Part shown: positions 26,240 through 36,991 of the stretch, in pieces | Position numbering within the stretch: the first letter of the stretch is position 1 | Layout of the letters: every line of letters begins with the position of its first letter | Source: a virus | Length of the DNA stretch: 64,000 nucleotides | Strand: one strand, 5' to 3' | IMG/VR virus record: IMGVR_UViG_3300008050_000038 | Location: 1-64,000 of that record | Position numbers and translations under genes: made by a program | The notes under the pieces: generated by a model | The model's database searches: none | What the model was told of the DNA's origin: nothing | Seen by the model: the letters and a program-made list of their open reading frames with translations, nothing else

Positions 26240-29200
26240 TGGCAGATAAGAGATTTGTAAAAGGATTATTTAAAGATACTGGACACATTGATCAGCCAGA
26301 GGGAACGTGGAGACATGCTCGTAATATGGTTATTAACGCTACAGATGGGGCTGTATCTAATGAGGGAGGAACAAGACTTAGAGGACATTTAGGAAGTAAT
26401 TCAACTATAGGAGCTCAAAATGATCAAGTAATTGGAACTATTGAAGCTTCTGAAGATAGAACAATTATGTTTGTTACTGATGTAATGAGCGCTCCAGGAG
26501 TAGCTAGAAGTGAAATAGGTATTTATGAAGATGGTATATATACTATGTTATTTAATCCTAGTATTGCAACTAAACCTACTAATGATTTAAACTTTAGACA
26601 AAGCCACCCAATTGAAGGTACTTTTAAAATTGATTCTAAAGGAGACTTAATTGTATATTGGACAGATGATTTAAATCCTCCTAGAACTTTTAATGTAGAC
26701 AGACAAAGACGAGAAAGTACTATAGGGGGAATTTTACAGATTAGTAGGTTGTATGGTATTACTTCTGCTAACTTAGATAATATAGATATATTAAATTTGT
26801 TTCCATATTCAGGACCTGTTCCTCATATAGATATAGATGATAAAGGCACACACCAAGGATCAATTGTTGAGGGAGGTGGATTATTAACTGCAGTGTATTA
26901 TTTAGCACTAGCATATGTTGATAATGATTTAACAGCTACAAACTTTTTAACTGTTTCTAATCCAATATCTATTGTAGACGATTATGATAGCACAACTCCT
27001 ACTAACAAAAAAGATGGGGCAAAAGAAGGTAGTCAAACTACTAAAGCTATTAAATGGGATATATCTAATTTAAATGTAGATTATGGTATTTTAAGGCCTG
27101 TTGTAATAAGAAGTAAAGGAGAAGCTAGAGAAGCTTTTAAATTAAATGATGTGTCTTTTAATACTACAACAACTAGTGTTTTATACACTGGGTTAGAAAC
27201 AATTTCGGCTGGATCAGTAGAAGAGGTTATAATAGATACCATAGCATATAATAAAGCTAAAACAATTCAGCAACTAGATAATGTATTATACTTAGGAAAC
27301 ACATCTTCTTTACCAGATTTAGATTATCAAAAATATGCTAATAATATTAAGCTGCGAGCTAAAACAATAACAATTGAAAACTTTGATGAATTTTATGCGT
27401 CAGTAGATAATTTTGAAAGTGGGTGGGGTAATAGACCTGTAAATGAATATGGGGGAGTAGTTTATAGTGTAGACCCAACTAAATCGTATAGATATGGCCC
27501 TAATATATTTAAATACAAAGGATACACGAGAGATGAAGTATATGCTTTTTATATAGCTTTTATTATGAAAGATGGTAGTATGTCTTATGCATATCACATA
27601 CCAGGAAGAGAAGATTTGTGGGACGAAAAAGAACCTGTAAATAATTTAAATGCTCCTGACTATGGAGGCTTATGGCAAGATGATATTTATAATGTTAGCC
27701 CAGAGTATGGTAAAAGATTCCATTGGATTGACTCTACAGTAGATTCAATATCAGGCTCATCATATGATCCTATTCAAGCAAGAAAAATGAATTATTGGGA
27801 AAACGCTACAGAGTTTTATCCTAACACAAGTAATTATGAAGTATGGGATAATACAAATGGAGGTCAACAATTGCCTGGTAGCGCAGGAAGTATAAAGGGT
27901 TTAAATGTTAGACATCACCATTTTCCTTCTAATAGAAATAGTAGTATGAGAAGTGTGTCAGATGATAATTGTAGAACATCTAGTAGCTCTACAGCATCTA
28001 ATTATGCAGGTACTGTATATAATGAAGCAATTACAGTATTAGATGTTACTGGTGGTCAAGGAGGAGCTATTCCTAATCCAGGATCTTGGAGAAGAGTTAG
28101 ATTTACTACTACAAATGGAGGCTCATATTTTAATAATACTCCAGCAATGCAAACATCTGTTAATGATCATTGGGACAGTTCTAATTCAATTTTTACAGCT
28201 CAATCTAATATTGATGTTAGAGTTAAATGGGCTATATGGTATGAGCAAAATACTGGATTAACTACTAGAAGTTTTTGCACAAGATTAAGAACTAATCAAG
28301 GAGGATCTCCTTGGACGCTAAGTAGTGATTGCAATAATGCAAGTCCTTATGGTAGTGGTGGTAGTTGTGGAGGAAGTCAAACAGATTTTAATGCAAGTCC
28401 ACAAGTGTTTGGAAATATTGCATTAACTGGAGTTAGTAGTGGTGGAGGAGTTTTAGTATCGTTACAACCAGGAGAATCAATATGGTTAGAAGATGCGCAA
28501 AATACAACTGGAGGTGTAAATTATTATCAAGCTACTCCAGGAGAAATAAATTGTTCTGGAGGTGCACCAGGACAACCAAATACTTGTAGTAGTGGAAGTT
28601 ATAACCCACCATGTTTAAGCGCAATTGAATTTGATATTAAAAGTTCATTTTTAAATATAAACCCAGATGATTATGCTGACGCTAAAATAAGTCATGATGT
28701 AAAAAGATTAGGATTTGATTTAGAAGATATTAAAATTCCACAATCAATAGCTGATAAAGTTCAAGGGTTTAGAATATATTATGCAAAACGAGAACATTCA
28801 AATAGAACTGTTTTAGGGCAACAAATACTTATACCATCGCAACGTAAAAGAGCTTTATTAGGAATTTGTAACGAAGCAATGTCAGGGACAGCTACTGCTG
28901 AAGCTTTACAATCTTTATCAACTTTACAAACTAATACAGAAGAGTTTTATAACATGCAACCTTATACTTTAGCTCCTTGGGATTATCCTGTATTGCCTCA
29001 CTATTATGAAACAGGAGGACCTACTAATCCTGTAGGTTCAATAAATACTACTGATTATGCTTATGATACATTTTCTTTTCATGACTTTTATTTACAAAGA
29101 ACTAAAAACAGTTTATCTCCAGCAACTCATGTTAATATAGAATATTATGTACAAAATCTAGCGTGGAATGGACCAGGATTAGAACAAGATAAAAGAATGA

Positions 29201-31722
29201 ATACTATTCTTTTAGGAGATCCAACTGATGCAGCAGCAACAACTCCTGTTAAAGTACAAGAAAGATGGGGATGGGATGATGAGCAAAATTGCTACCCACA
29301 ATTAATGGGAACTTCTATTCATATAGGAGTTAAATATAGTGCAGTTAATGGCAGAACACAACCTAGATTGTTAGGGCAAAAGTCTAAAACATATCTAATG
29401 GGTGATACAATTTATAAAGGGCAGGCATTAGGATATGGTGCTAAACTATTTAATGAGTTTGGTGAAAGTCTTATAGCTTTAAAATTAATGGACAATCATG
29501 CTATTAATTATCGTAGAGGAAGATCTTATCCAGAATCTAATACTATAGGATATTTTGCTGATACATATGGAGCAGGAGCACCAGAATTAATCTATGGGCA
29601 TTTTGGAAATCCTGTAGATGGGTTTTCCACTTTAGTGAATAGACTAGATAATAATGGAGATTTTGTTTCAAACCATGGTTTAAGAAGTCAATCTATAATA
29701 GCTAATTTAAAAGCATTTAAAACTGATGTGTATAAATCTTTAGATAGTCAAGAATTAGTATGGACAGGATATGAGGTTTTAGGAGGTGATTTAGAAAACT
29801 TTGTTTTTGATGGATCTGGCAATATGACTGGAACTGGTAATACAGTTGACGTTATACCAGATGGAATATTTGGAGGAGACACTTTTATATGTAGACATGG
29901 AATATCTCCGGCTATAAAATATAGTAATGACCAAGATAATTCTAACCCAAAAAAAGCAATTCATTATCATATTGTAGAGAGTACAGATAATATAAATTTT
30001 AGACACGAAGAGTCTGAAAAAACAATGTATTTTCCTAATACTCCAGCAAAGACTTTATTAAAAATATCTGGTGTTGAAGATTTACATCATTTTGATAATC
30101 TAACATATAATGATAATTATTCTTTAAACAATGATGTAAGACCTGCGTTTCCTTTACCTTTAAGAGACATACTACAAAATGACTTTCCTACAAGAGCTCA
30201 TAGAAGCGCTAAGAATGACACAACAAGTATTATAGATAATTATAGAATATTCTTAGCAAATCAATTTAAAGACTTACCTAGAAACAGAGGTGAACTTTGG
30301 AAGCTTTCTAGTTTTAATAATTTATTATATTTTCATATGCAAGAAAGTTTATTTGCAGCACAAGGTAAGCAATCTATGCAAATGAAAGATGGTAGTGAAG
30401 CTTTTGTTGGAAGTGGAGATATATTTGCACAAGAACCAAATGAATTAATACAAACAGCTGGAGGGTTTGGGGGAACACAGTCTCAACGAGCTGCATTAAC
30501 TACAAGATATGGATATTTCTTTGTAGATCAAGCAGCTGGTAAAGTATTTATGATGAAAGAATCTTTAGATGAGATAAGTAAATTAGGTATGAAAAATTGG
30601 TTTAAAGAAAATTTATCATTTATACTATCTCCTTATGGGATTACCGATGATAATCCATTAGCTAGATTTGGTATTCATTGTGAATACGATTCAGAGTTTA
30701 AAAGAATATTATTAACTAAAAGAGAGGTTGTACCTACACAGCAGTTTTTAGATATGTTAGATTTGTTTTATATACCTTATGGTTCTGGTGGATCATTTTT
30801 AAATATAAGATATAATCCTGTTCAGAATACATATCAACAAGCTACTCTTTTTGGAGGATGGCAAAATATATCGTGGAATAATACTTCATATTTTAATCAA
30901 GATGTAACTGGATGGACTATTTCTTATTATCCAGAAATGGGATTCTGGGGAAGTTTCCATGACTATGTTCCTTATGATTATTTTAAAGACTCAAAACATT
31001 TTTATTCTTTAACTGATCAATATCCTAGACCTGTAGTATCTGCTACTGACGGTACAACTTTTGGTAATGCTGGTATATGGAGACATAATAACACTGGAAG
31101 AGATAGTTTTTTACCTGGAGATGGTTATGGAGTGTACTATCAAGAAAATGCTGCACTTACATATACTACATCCGCTTGGCTAGATCTTGTTAATCATCAT
31201 CCTTTTGAGTTTGAATTTATTCATAATGAATATAAATCAGACGATGTTTTAACTTCTTCATTTAGTTATACTTTAGAAACATTTAATCAAGAAAATATTA
31301 GCGTGTTAGAACATGGGTTTACACAATACTTATTATATAATACTTTTCAAATGTCAGGTATAGAAGATTTAGAGTATTTAATAAATACAAGAAGAATAGG
31401 TAACAGTTGGAAGATAAATAAGTTTAGAGATATGGCAGCAGAGATTACAAATGTGTCTCCATATTATATGTCGACTGGAACTAATATTATAGGAGGAACA
31501 AATACAGGAACGATAACAACTAATCCTAATCAGAATATGTTTATATATGATGGGATGTCTAAAACAATTAATAACTTATACTTAAATTTAGGTAAAACGT
31601 GGGATTTACAGAAGAAATTTATAGATAAATGGGTAGGAATCAGACTTATTTATAACAATATCTCAAATAATTCATTAAATTTGTACGCTACAGATGTAGT
31701 TGTACGTAAAATGCATAGATAA
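26239..31722 (+). CDS. Large tail protein (crAss-like tail muzzle / nozzle candidate)
   Basis: 1,827 residues. The N-terminus F-V-K-G-L-F-K-D-T-G-H-I, then D-Q-P-E-G-T-W-R-H-A-R-N (18-29) and N-E-G-G-T-R-L, is the conserved start of a large tail protein found after the neck genes in crAss-like genomes. Beta-propeller-like stretches (V-I-G-T-I-E-A-S-E-D-R-T-I-M-F-V) suggest a role like the T7 nozzle protein. A Ser/Gly/Asn-rich insertion (about 590-790) carries Cys and may be a surface-exposed variable domain. No lysis or enzyme motif is visible. The short-tail nozzle assignment is inference from order and N-terminus. Confidence 0.6.
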   Translation: MADKRFVKGLFKDTGHIDQPEGTWRHARNMVINATDGAVSNEGGTRLRGHLGSNSTIGAQNDQVIGTIEASEDRTIMFVTDVMSAPGVARSEIGIYEDGIYTMLFNPSIATKPTNDLNFRQSHPIEGTFKIDSKGDLIVYWTDDLNPPRTFNVDRQRRESTIGGILQISRLYGITSANLDNIDILNLFPYSGPVPHIDIDDKGTHQGSIVEGGGLLTAVYYLALAYVDNDLTATNFLTVSNPISIVDDYDSTTPTNKKDGAKEGSQTTKAIKWDISNLNVDYGILRPVVIRSKGEAREAFKLNDVSFNTTTTSVLYTGLETISAGSVEEVIIDTIAYNKAKTIQQLDNVLYLGNTSSLPDLDYQKYANNIKLRAKTITIENFDEFYASVDNFESGWGNRPVNEYGGVVYSVDPTKSYRYGPNIFKYKGYTRDEVYAFYIAFIMKDGSMSYAYHIPGREDLWDEKEPVNNLNAPDYGGLWQDDIYNVSPEYGKRFHWIDSTVDSISGSSYDPIQARKMNYWENATEFYPNTSNYEVWDNTNGGQQLPGSAGSIKGLNVRHHHFPSNRNSSMRSVSDDNCRTSSSSTASNYAGTVYNEAITVLDVTGGQGGAIPNPGSWRRVRFTTTNGGSYFNNTPAMQTSVNDHWDSSNSIFTAQSNIDVRVKWAIWYEQNTGLTTRSFCTRLRTNQGGSPWTLSSDCNNASPYGSGGSCGGSQTDFNASPQVFGNIALTGVSSGGGVLVSLQPGESIWLEDAQNTTGGVNYYQATPGEINCSGGAPGQPNTCSSGSYNPPCLSAIEFDIKSSFLNINPDDYADAKISHDVKRLGFDLEDIKIPQSIADKVQGFRIYYAKREHSNRTVLGQQILIPSQRKRALLGICNEAMSGTATAEALQSLSTLQTNTEEFYNMQPYTLAPWDYPVLPHYYETGGPTNPVGSINTTDYAYDTFSFHDFYLQRTKNSLSPATHVNIEYYVQNLAWNGPGLEQDKRMNTILLGDPTDAAATTPVKVQERWGWDDEQNCYPQLMGTSIHIGVKYSAVNGRTQPRLLGQKSKTYLMGDTIYKGQALGYGAKLFNEFGESLIALKLMDNHAINYRRGRSYPESNTIGYFADTYGAGAPELIYGHFGNPVDGFSTLVNRLDNNGDFVSNHGLRSQSIIANLKAFKTDVYKSLDSQELVWTGYEVLGGDLENFVFDGSGNMTGTGNTVDVIPDGIFGGDTFICRHGISPAIKYSNDQDNSNPKKAIHYHIVESTDNINFRHEESEKTMYFPNTPAKTLLKISGVEDLHHFDNLTYNDNYSLNNDVRPAFPLPLRDILQNDFPTRAHRSAKNDTTSIIDNYRIFLANQFKDLPRNRGELWKLSSFNNLLYFHMQESLFAAQGKQSMQMKDGSEAFVGSGDIFAQEPNELIQTAGGFGGTQSQRAALTTRYGYFFVDQAAGKVFMMKESLDEISKLGMKNWFKENLSFILSPYGITDDNPLARFGIHCEYDSEFKRILLTKREVVPTQQFLDMLDLFYIPYGSGGSFLNIRYNPVQNTYQQATLFGGWQNISWNNTSYFNQDVTGWTISYYPEMGFWGSFHDYVPYDYFKDSKHFYSLTDQYPRPVVSATDGTTFGNAGIWRHNNTGRDSFLPGDGYGVYYQENAALTYTTSAWLDLVNHHPFEFEFIHNEYKSDDVLTSSFSYTLETFNQENISVLEHGFTQYLLYNTFQMSGIEDLEYLINTRRIGNSWKINKFRDMAAEITNVSPYYMSTGTNIIGGTNTGTITTNPNQNMFIYDGMSKTINNLYLNLGKTWDLQKKFIDKWVGIRLIYNNISNNSLNLYATDVVVRKMHR

Positions 31723-31725
31723 TAT

Positions 31726-32925
31726 ATGAAAAAGAAACGACAACATAAATCAAAATATTCAGTTACACGAAGAAAAAGACGTCAATCAGGTGGAATGTAT
31801 ACTGATAATACTGTACAATCTGCTGGGCAAGGGGCTGTAGGAACAACAGCTAATGTAGTTTTTGACGAAAGCAATCCTGCTATCTTAGAAGCTAAGATGC
31901 AAAAGCTACAAGAAGCTAAGCAAAATGCTATGGATAGTAGTTCAGAAATGGCTGCTTCTGTAGAGGCACAAGATAAGCAGGATGCACAAGCTGTAGCTTT
32001 AGCTGAACAAGAAAGTAATCAAAAATTTGAAACTGGAGAAAGTCTAGCTAAACAAGGAATGGAAGCTTATGATGAATATCAAAAAGGAGCAGCAGCACTA
32101 GCTACTAAAAAAGCAGGAAAAGTAGCAGCTGAAAAAGCAGCGAAGTCTATTGCTGGAAAAGAATTTGGAAATGTAGCTAGAAAAAAAAGTGCAGAAGAAG
32201 TTAGTAAAATGTTATCTAAAGAAGTAGTAGGTGAGGGCGCAGAACTAGCTTTAAGTAATACATCAGGAGGATCTTCTAGTTTACTAGGAGCTTTTAATGC
32301 TCCTGCACCTGCAATGCCTACTCCAGGTATAGTTCCTCCTACTCCAGCAGTTAATGCAGTTGCTAACGCAGGAACAACAGTAGGATCAGAGATTGGTAAA
32401 ACAGCAGTTAAAGAAGGAGCTAGTAAGTTTGCAGGAGTTGGAGGTGCCGGAGCAGCAGGAACGTCAGGGTTAGCTAAGTTTGCTACATCAGGAGCTGGAA
32501 TAGGTACTATCGCATCTTTAGCTGGTACAGGTATTTCTATGCTATCTGATGACGGAGACCCAACTAAATCTAATTTTGGTGAGTACTCTGGATCTATATT
32601 AAGTTCTGCAGGAACCGGAGCTTCTGTAGGGTCGTTATTAGGGCCTGTAGGTACAGCTGTTGGTGCAGGAGTTGGCGCTTTGTATGGAGCAGGTAAGCAA
32701 TTTTTTGGAACTAGAAAAGCTAAAAAAGCAGCAAAAAGAGCAGAACAAGATAAAATAGCAAGAGTAACTAAATACAATAAAGAGATTAGCAATAATCTAG
32801 CAAGTGCTAATATGCAAGCTAGAGCAGCAGAGATACAAGCAAAAACATATTCAGGATATGATCTTGGTAGAAATGTTGTTGCCAGATTTGGAGGGAATAG
32901 ATTACAAATGCCTAAGTACGCATAA
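31726..32925 (+). CDS. Internal virion protein with basic leader and glycine-rich membrane segment
   Basis: 399 residues. A basic leader (M-K-K-K-R-Q-H-K-S-K and R-R-K-R-R-Q-S-G-G-M) opens the protein. A helical Ala/Gln-rich stretch (45-145) follows, then Pro-rich linkers (A-P-A-P-A-M-P-T-P-G). A glycine-zipper segment (about 290-325, G-S-L-L-G-P-V-G-T-A-V-G-A-G-V-G-A-L-Y-G-A-G) comes next, then a basic helix and a C-terminus with R-F-G-G-N-R. The zipper could insert into or cross a membrane during DNA delivery, as for ejected proteins of other podoviruses. The leader may be removed near Gly22-Gly23. No family name can be given. Confidence 0.55.
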   Translation: MKKKRQHKSKYSVTRRKRRQSGGMYTDNTVQSAGQGAVGTTANVVFDESNPAILEAKMQKLQEAKQNAMDSSSEMAASVEAQDKQDAQAVALAEQESNQKFETGESLAKQGMEAYDEYQKGAAALATKKAGKVAAEKAAKSIAGKEFGNVARKKSAEEVSKMLSKEVVGEGAELALSNTSGGSSSLLGAFNAPAPAMPTPGIVPPTPAVNAVANAGTTVGSEIGKTAVKEGASKFAGVGGAGAAGTSGLAKFATSGAGIGTIASLAGTGISMLSDDGDPTKSNFGEYSGSILSSAGTGASVGSLLGPVGTAVGAGVGALYGAGKQFFGTRKAKKAAKRAEQDKIARVTKYNKEISNNLASANMQARAAEIQAKTYSGYDLGRNVVARFGGNRLQMPKYA

Positions 32926-32936
32926 AAATATAAAAT

Positions 32937-34535
32937 ATGAGAAATAGAATACTACAAAGATTAGAAGCTAAAAGAAAAACAAAAAGATTTCAAATGGGGG
33001 GCACGCCACTGCCAGGAGGAGAAGTACAACCTATACCAGGATCAGATGCTGTTGAGTTTAACGGACAAACTCACGATCAAGGAGGAATAATGGTAGACAA
33101 TATAACTGAAGTAGAAGATGGCGAAACTATGGATCAAGTTACTATGGGTAAAGGAGGTAAAAAGAAAGATTATTTTTTCTCTTCTTATCTAAAAAAAGGT
33201 GGTAGATCTTATGCTGACATGCATAAAAATATTTTAGCAATGGGAGGTGGACAAGAGGATATAGATTATTTAGCTAAAATGCAAGAAGCTGCTGCAGGTA
33301 GAAATCCTAACAATGTTAAAACAGAATACCAAGAAGGTGGCCCAAGAAATAGTCAAGAAGGAAATAAATATCAAGTAGCGTCAGATGCTATATATGGTAG
33401 TATTGATGATGAGATGGGTACAGTACCTGACTATCAGCCAGGTTACACTGTAGATGGTGTTCAAATGTATACTGGAGAAGGAGATACAGACTTTCAAACT
33501 AAACTGCAAGACGAAGAGTATAGAAATGCTTGGATGAAAAATGTAGACCCTGAAGTATTAAAGGCGGCAAATATTGAAAGTTTTGATGATATGGGAGATC
33601 CAAAGAATGTAACAGCATACCAAAAGGCTTGGAATGATGCAAACCCAAATAATAAAGTTGTAGTAGATGGTAAGTTTGGAGAACAAACATTTAGAACAGC
33701 TAAGGTTACTCCAGCTGAAGAAGAAGAAATTATAGAAGAAACTCCAGACACAGAAGAAGATACTACTACAGATACAGAAGTTCCTGAAGAAAAAAAGAAA
33801 GATTACTCTAGCACTTTACTAGGATTAGGTAGTATGATACCAGCAGTTATGGCATTTAATGATAAACCTGATTATATGGAGTCTCCAGATTTACAAGCTC
33901 CTGGAATAGTTAAATCAGAAGATGTAGCTAAACAACATTTAGATAGAGTTGATTTTAATGATCAGTTAGCGCGTAACTCTGCTGATGCAACAGCTATGAA
34001 TAAATTTATTGACACTTCTGGAGGAGGTCCTGCTAGTATGGCTAACAAAATGGCTATGTACGCTAAAAAGCAACAAGGAGATAGAGAAATTAAAGCTCAA
34101 GAAACTAGAGCTAATACTGCTATAGCTAACGAAGAAGCTAACATGGATAGTGCAAGAAAAGTTAGGAATGCTAATGCCGCATTAGATGCTAGTAAATTTA
34201 ATGTAAAATCTCAAGAAGCAGCTGCTAGTGCAAACACTAGAAACAAAATGTATGTTGACGAGTTTAATAGAAGTGCAGATGCTGCAACTAAAGACAGAAG
34301 ATTAAATGCTGTACAATATGGTATAAATACTCTTGCATCTTTACATAGAGATAAACTTATGTATCAAGCTAGCGCTGATGTAACTGACGCAATAGATGGG
34401 CAAAGAGGAATAATGGATAGGTTTAATAATAGAACAAACAATATAATTCCTTATACTGAAACTACAACTACACCTCCAGAAGAAACAACAGCTAAAAGAG
34501 GAGGATATAGACAACTTAAAAATTTAAGAAGATAA
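32937..34535 (+). CDS. Cargo/internal virion protein with peptidoglycan-binding-like domain
   Basis: 532 residues. The basic leader holds K-R-F-Q-M-G-G at 16-22. The conserved segment F-N-G-Q-T-H-D-Q-G-G-I at 41-51 leads to E-V-E-D-G-E, and K-K-G-G lies at 86-89. Residues about 222-256 (V-T-A-Y-Q-K-A-W-N, then V-D-G-K-F-G-E-Q-T-F) match the peptidoglycan-binding PG_binding_1 fold core. An acidic linker (about 262-290) follows. The last 150 residues are helical and the protein ends in K-R-G-G-Y-R-Q-L-K-N-L-R-R. The binding domain suggests contact with the host cell wall during entry. Neighbours on both sides are cargo-type genes. Confidence 0.55.
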   Translation: MRNRILQRLEAKRKTKRFQMGGTPLPGGEVQPIPGSDAVEFNGQTHDQGGIMVDNITEVEDGETMDQVTMGKGGKKKDYFFSSYLKKGGRSYADMHKNILAMGGGQEDIDYLAKMQEAAAGRNPNNVKTEYQEGGPRNSQEGNKYQVASDAIYGSIDDEMGTVPDYQPGYTVDGVQMYTGEGDTDFQTKLQDEEYRNAWMKNVDPEVLKAANIESFDDMGDPKNVTAYQKAWNDANPNNKVVVDGKFGEQTFRTAKVTPAEEEEIIEETPDTEEDTTTDTEVPEEKKKDYSSTLLGLGSMIPAVMAFNDKPDYMESPDLQAPGIVKSEDVAKQHLDRVDFNDQLARNSADATAMNKFIDTSGGGPASMANKMAMYAKKQQGDREIKAQETRANTAIANEEANMDSARKVRNANAALDASKFNVKSQEAAASANTRNKMYVDEFNRSADAATKDRRLNAVQYGINTLASLHRDKLMYQASADVTDAIDGQRGIMDRFNNRTNNIIPYTETTTTPPEETTAKRGGYRQLKNLRR

Positions 34536-34536
34536 T

Positions 34537-36981
34537 ATGGCAAATAAATATAGTAGATATGAATTACAACCTTTTCCTAGTTTATATGTAGATAATAAAC
34601 AACCGGAAATTGCTCAGTTATTATCAGATAGATATGATAAAAATAAGCAATCAAAAGATTTAATAGATAGAACTTTATCTCAACTAGAACTATTAGAGGG
34701 GGATAGAGGACATTTAGAGAGAGTTAAAACAGATGTTAAAACTACACTTAATGATCATATTAAAAAAGGTGACTGGGAGAACTCTTCGTTAGTAGTTGCA
34801 GATGCTGCAATGTTAGTGGAGACAGATGCTGGTTTAATTGCTGCAAATAAGTCTATGAAAAATAGGCAAGCTGAAATAGCGGCTGTAAGAGAAGCTAAAC
34901 TAAATGGTATTCCTATGTTAGATTTTGGATCTAATATTAGAAAGACACATCAATCTTATTATTATGATGAAGAAACTGGTTCTTATATAACTAATGTATA
35001 TGAGCCTATGGCAACAAAGCAATTAGACTATAGAACTAGAAAAGAAAAAATGATAGGTAAGATACCTGCTAGCCAATATAATGCTATGATGGCTGGTATA
35101 AGTAGAGGTCAAACTAATAAAACTGCTAGTCTTGTTGTTGATCAGTATATCCAAGATACTGCAGAAGGGCAACAAGAATATAGAAAAATAATGGAATTGG
35201 AATTACCACAATCATTACCATTAGAAGAAAGATCTAAATTAGCTAAAGCTCAAATACTACAAGACTTTAGAGAAGTTGCAAGGCAACAAGAATACAATAA
35301 AAATAGTGCTGTACCAGGTCAAGGTCAAGGCGGAAATGGTATAGCTCCTGGTATAACTATAACATCTAGTCAAGATAGTAAGATTGTAACTGGATTTGAT
35401 AAAGCTGATGATAAGATTAGTAAGATGAATAAAACTAACATTGTTTTACTAAAGCACTTAGAAAACGCAACAAGTGAAGAAGAGAAAGAGAATTATCGTT
35501 TACAAATAGCAAACAATAATAAACTTTTAGATTCAAGTCTTAAAAAACTTGCTAACTCTAGTGAGGAAGGTAAAAAAGCTTATGAGGACTATTTAACACT
35601 AACAGATAGATTTAGAGATTTAGGTGAAGATGGGGAGGTTCTTTTAGCAGCTACTCAATACTTAACATTAGATACTAATGATACAGATACAAGTTGGGGT
35701 GATCTTGCACTTGCAACTGCAGCTGGCGCTGCTTCTGGTGGAACACTTGGAGCAGGACTAACATGGTGGTCAGGACCAGGAGCTGCATTTGGAGCGGGAG
35801 CAGGAGCAATTGGTGGAGGAATAATTGGGTTTTTTGGCGCTTTATTTGGTGAAACAACTAAACTACGTAATGTAAGAGATTGGCACAGAACTCAAGGAAA
35901 GAATGAGTATGGAGGACCTACTTTAGGTATACCATTTGTAGATGATGAAAGAGAGCAATTAGCGGATGAGTTATATGGAGGAGAAAATCCTAACAATCCT
36001 GCTATACTTGGAGGTCCTACTATTAAACATTTAAATAATCAACTAGGAACTAATTTTTCAGAAGATCAATTAGAAGAAGTTATGGGGCTGACAAATTCTT
36101 ATTATACTTTTATGGTTGATGATAAAAGCGTAGATGGAGAAGGTAATAAAACTAAAAGACTTAGTGGGGATAACTTATTTAAAGGAGTCAATGAAAATGA
36201 CTTTACAGTTAATCAAAAAACTATGTCTTATGATATGAGTGATAAGGGTAAATCGAAAAGAAATAATGCAAATGCTTTTATTCAAGAAAATGTAAATTTA
36301 AAAAATGGAGGTATACAGTTTGAAGGTATGAATACTAACACTAATGAATTTGATAAGTGGATAAATGGCGATATAGATGAAGGAGGTATTGGAGGAGTAG
36401 ATAATTTAACAATTAGAGGTGTAATGTTACCAGATATTACAAATAATGCCCCATTAAGAATAACATTTGGATCACAAAAAGATGGTACTAGAGCATCTGA
36501 TAGAACTGCTTATATCACAGATCCAACAATGTTACAGCCAGGAGGATGGGTTCATGATTTACTTAAAAAGCATTATGGCAGAGTTGATGCTGCATATGAA
36601 GAGAAAATAAGAATAGATTATGATAGAAGAGGTTATGGTAATGTAACTTTAGACGATTATACTCTAAATTTAGCAGAGAAAAAAGTAATTATAAACGGAG
36701 GAACACAGGAAGATGTGTTGAGGTATAAGAGGGCACAAGAAGATTATACAATAAAAGCTATGCTAGTACAGCCAGAAACCTTTAACTTTGAGCATTATAA
36801 AAAAGGACCAAATGGAGAGCTTGGATTAATAACAAATAACGGATTTATTCCTTTTCAATTAAATGGTACCTTTAATGAAGCTGCATGGACTGAGTTAAGT
36901 AATAGACCTCAAGAATTACAAGGTTTAAGAAATACAATGTTGAATACAAGCTTACAAGACTTTACCAATCTAGGAATATAA
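34537..36981 (+). CDS. Large internal/ejected virion protein with glycine-rich membrane segment
   Basis: 814 residues. The N-terminal 300 residues are helical and charged. Residues about 387-440 form an Ala/Gly-rich hydrophobic stretch (A-T-A-A-G-A-A-S-G-G-T-L-G-A-G-L and A-G-A-I-G-G-G-I-I-G-F-F-G-A-L-F-G) that could span a membrane, and the C-terminal half is mixed alpha/beta. The architecture fits a protein carried inside the head and delivered into the host envelope. No enzyme motif is seen. It lies directly before the polymerase polyprotein, matching the cargo block of crAss-like phages. Confidence 0.55.
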   Translation: MANKYSRYELQPFPSLYVDNKQPEIAQLLSDRYDKNKQSKDLIDRTLSQLELLEGDRGHLERVKTDVKTTLNDHIKKGDWENSSLVVADAAMLVETDAGLIAANKSMKNRQAEIAAVREAKLNGIPMLDFGSNIRKTHQSYYYDEETGSYITNVYEPMATKQLDYRTRKEKMIGKIPASQYNAMMAGISRGQTNKTASLVVDQYIQDTAEGQQEYRKIMELELPQSLPLEERSKLAKAQILQDFREVARQQEYNKNSAVPGQGQGGNGIAPGITITSSQDSKIVTGFDKADDKISKMNKTNIVLLKHLENATSEEEKENYRLQIANNNKLLDSSLKKLANSSEEGKKAYEDYLTLTDRFRDLGEDGEVLLAATQYLTLDTNDTDTSWGDLALATAAGAASGGTLGAGLTWWSGPGAAFGAGAGAIGGGIIGFFGALFGETTKLRNVRDWHRTQGKNEYGGPTLGIPFVDDEREQLADELYGGENPNNPAILGGPTIKHLNNQLGTNFSEDQLEEVMGLTNSYYTFMVDDKSVDGEGNKTKRLSGDNLFKGVNENDFTVNQKTMSYDMSDKGKSKRNNANAFIQENVNLKNGGIQFEGMNTNTNEFDKWINGDIDEGGIGGVDNLTIRGVMLPDITNNAPLRITFGSQKDGTRASDRTAYITDPTMLQPGGWVHDLLKKHYGRVDAAYEEKIRIDYDRRGYGNVTLDDYTLNLAEKKVIINGGTQEDVLRYKRAQEDYTIKAMLVQPETFNFEHYKKGPNGELGLITNNGFIPFQLNGTFNEAAWTELSNRPQELQGLRNTMLNTSLQDFTNLGI

Positions 36982-36991
36982 TAAAACCAAT

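Noticed and set aside
32079-32792. 237-codon leftward open frame opposite the Ala/Gly-rich cargo gene
   Set aside because: Its Pro/Ala/Ser-rich composition is the antisense of the Gly/Ala repeat; no independent support for coding.
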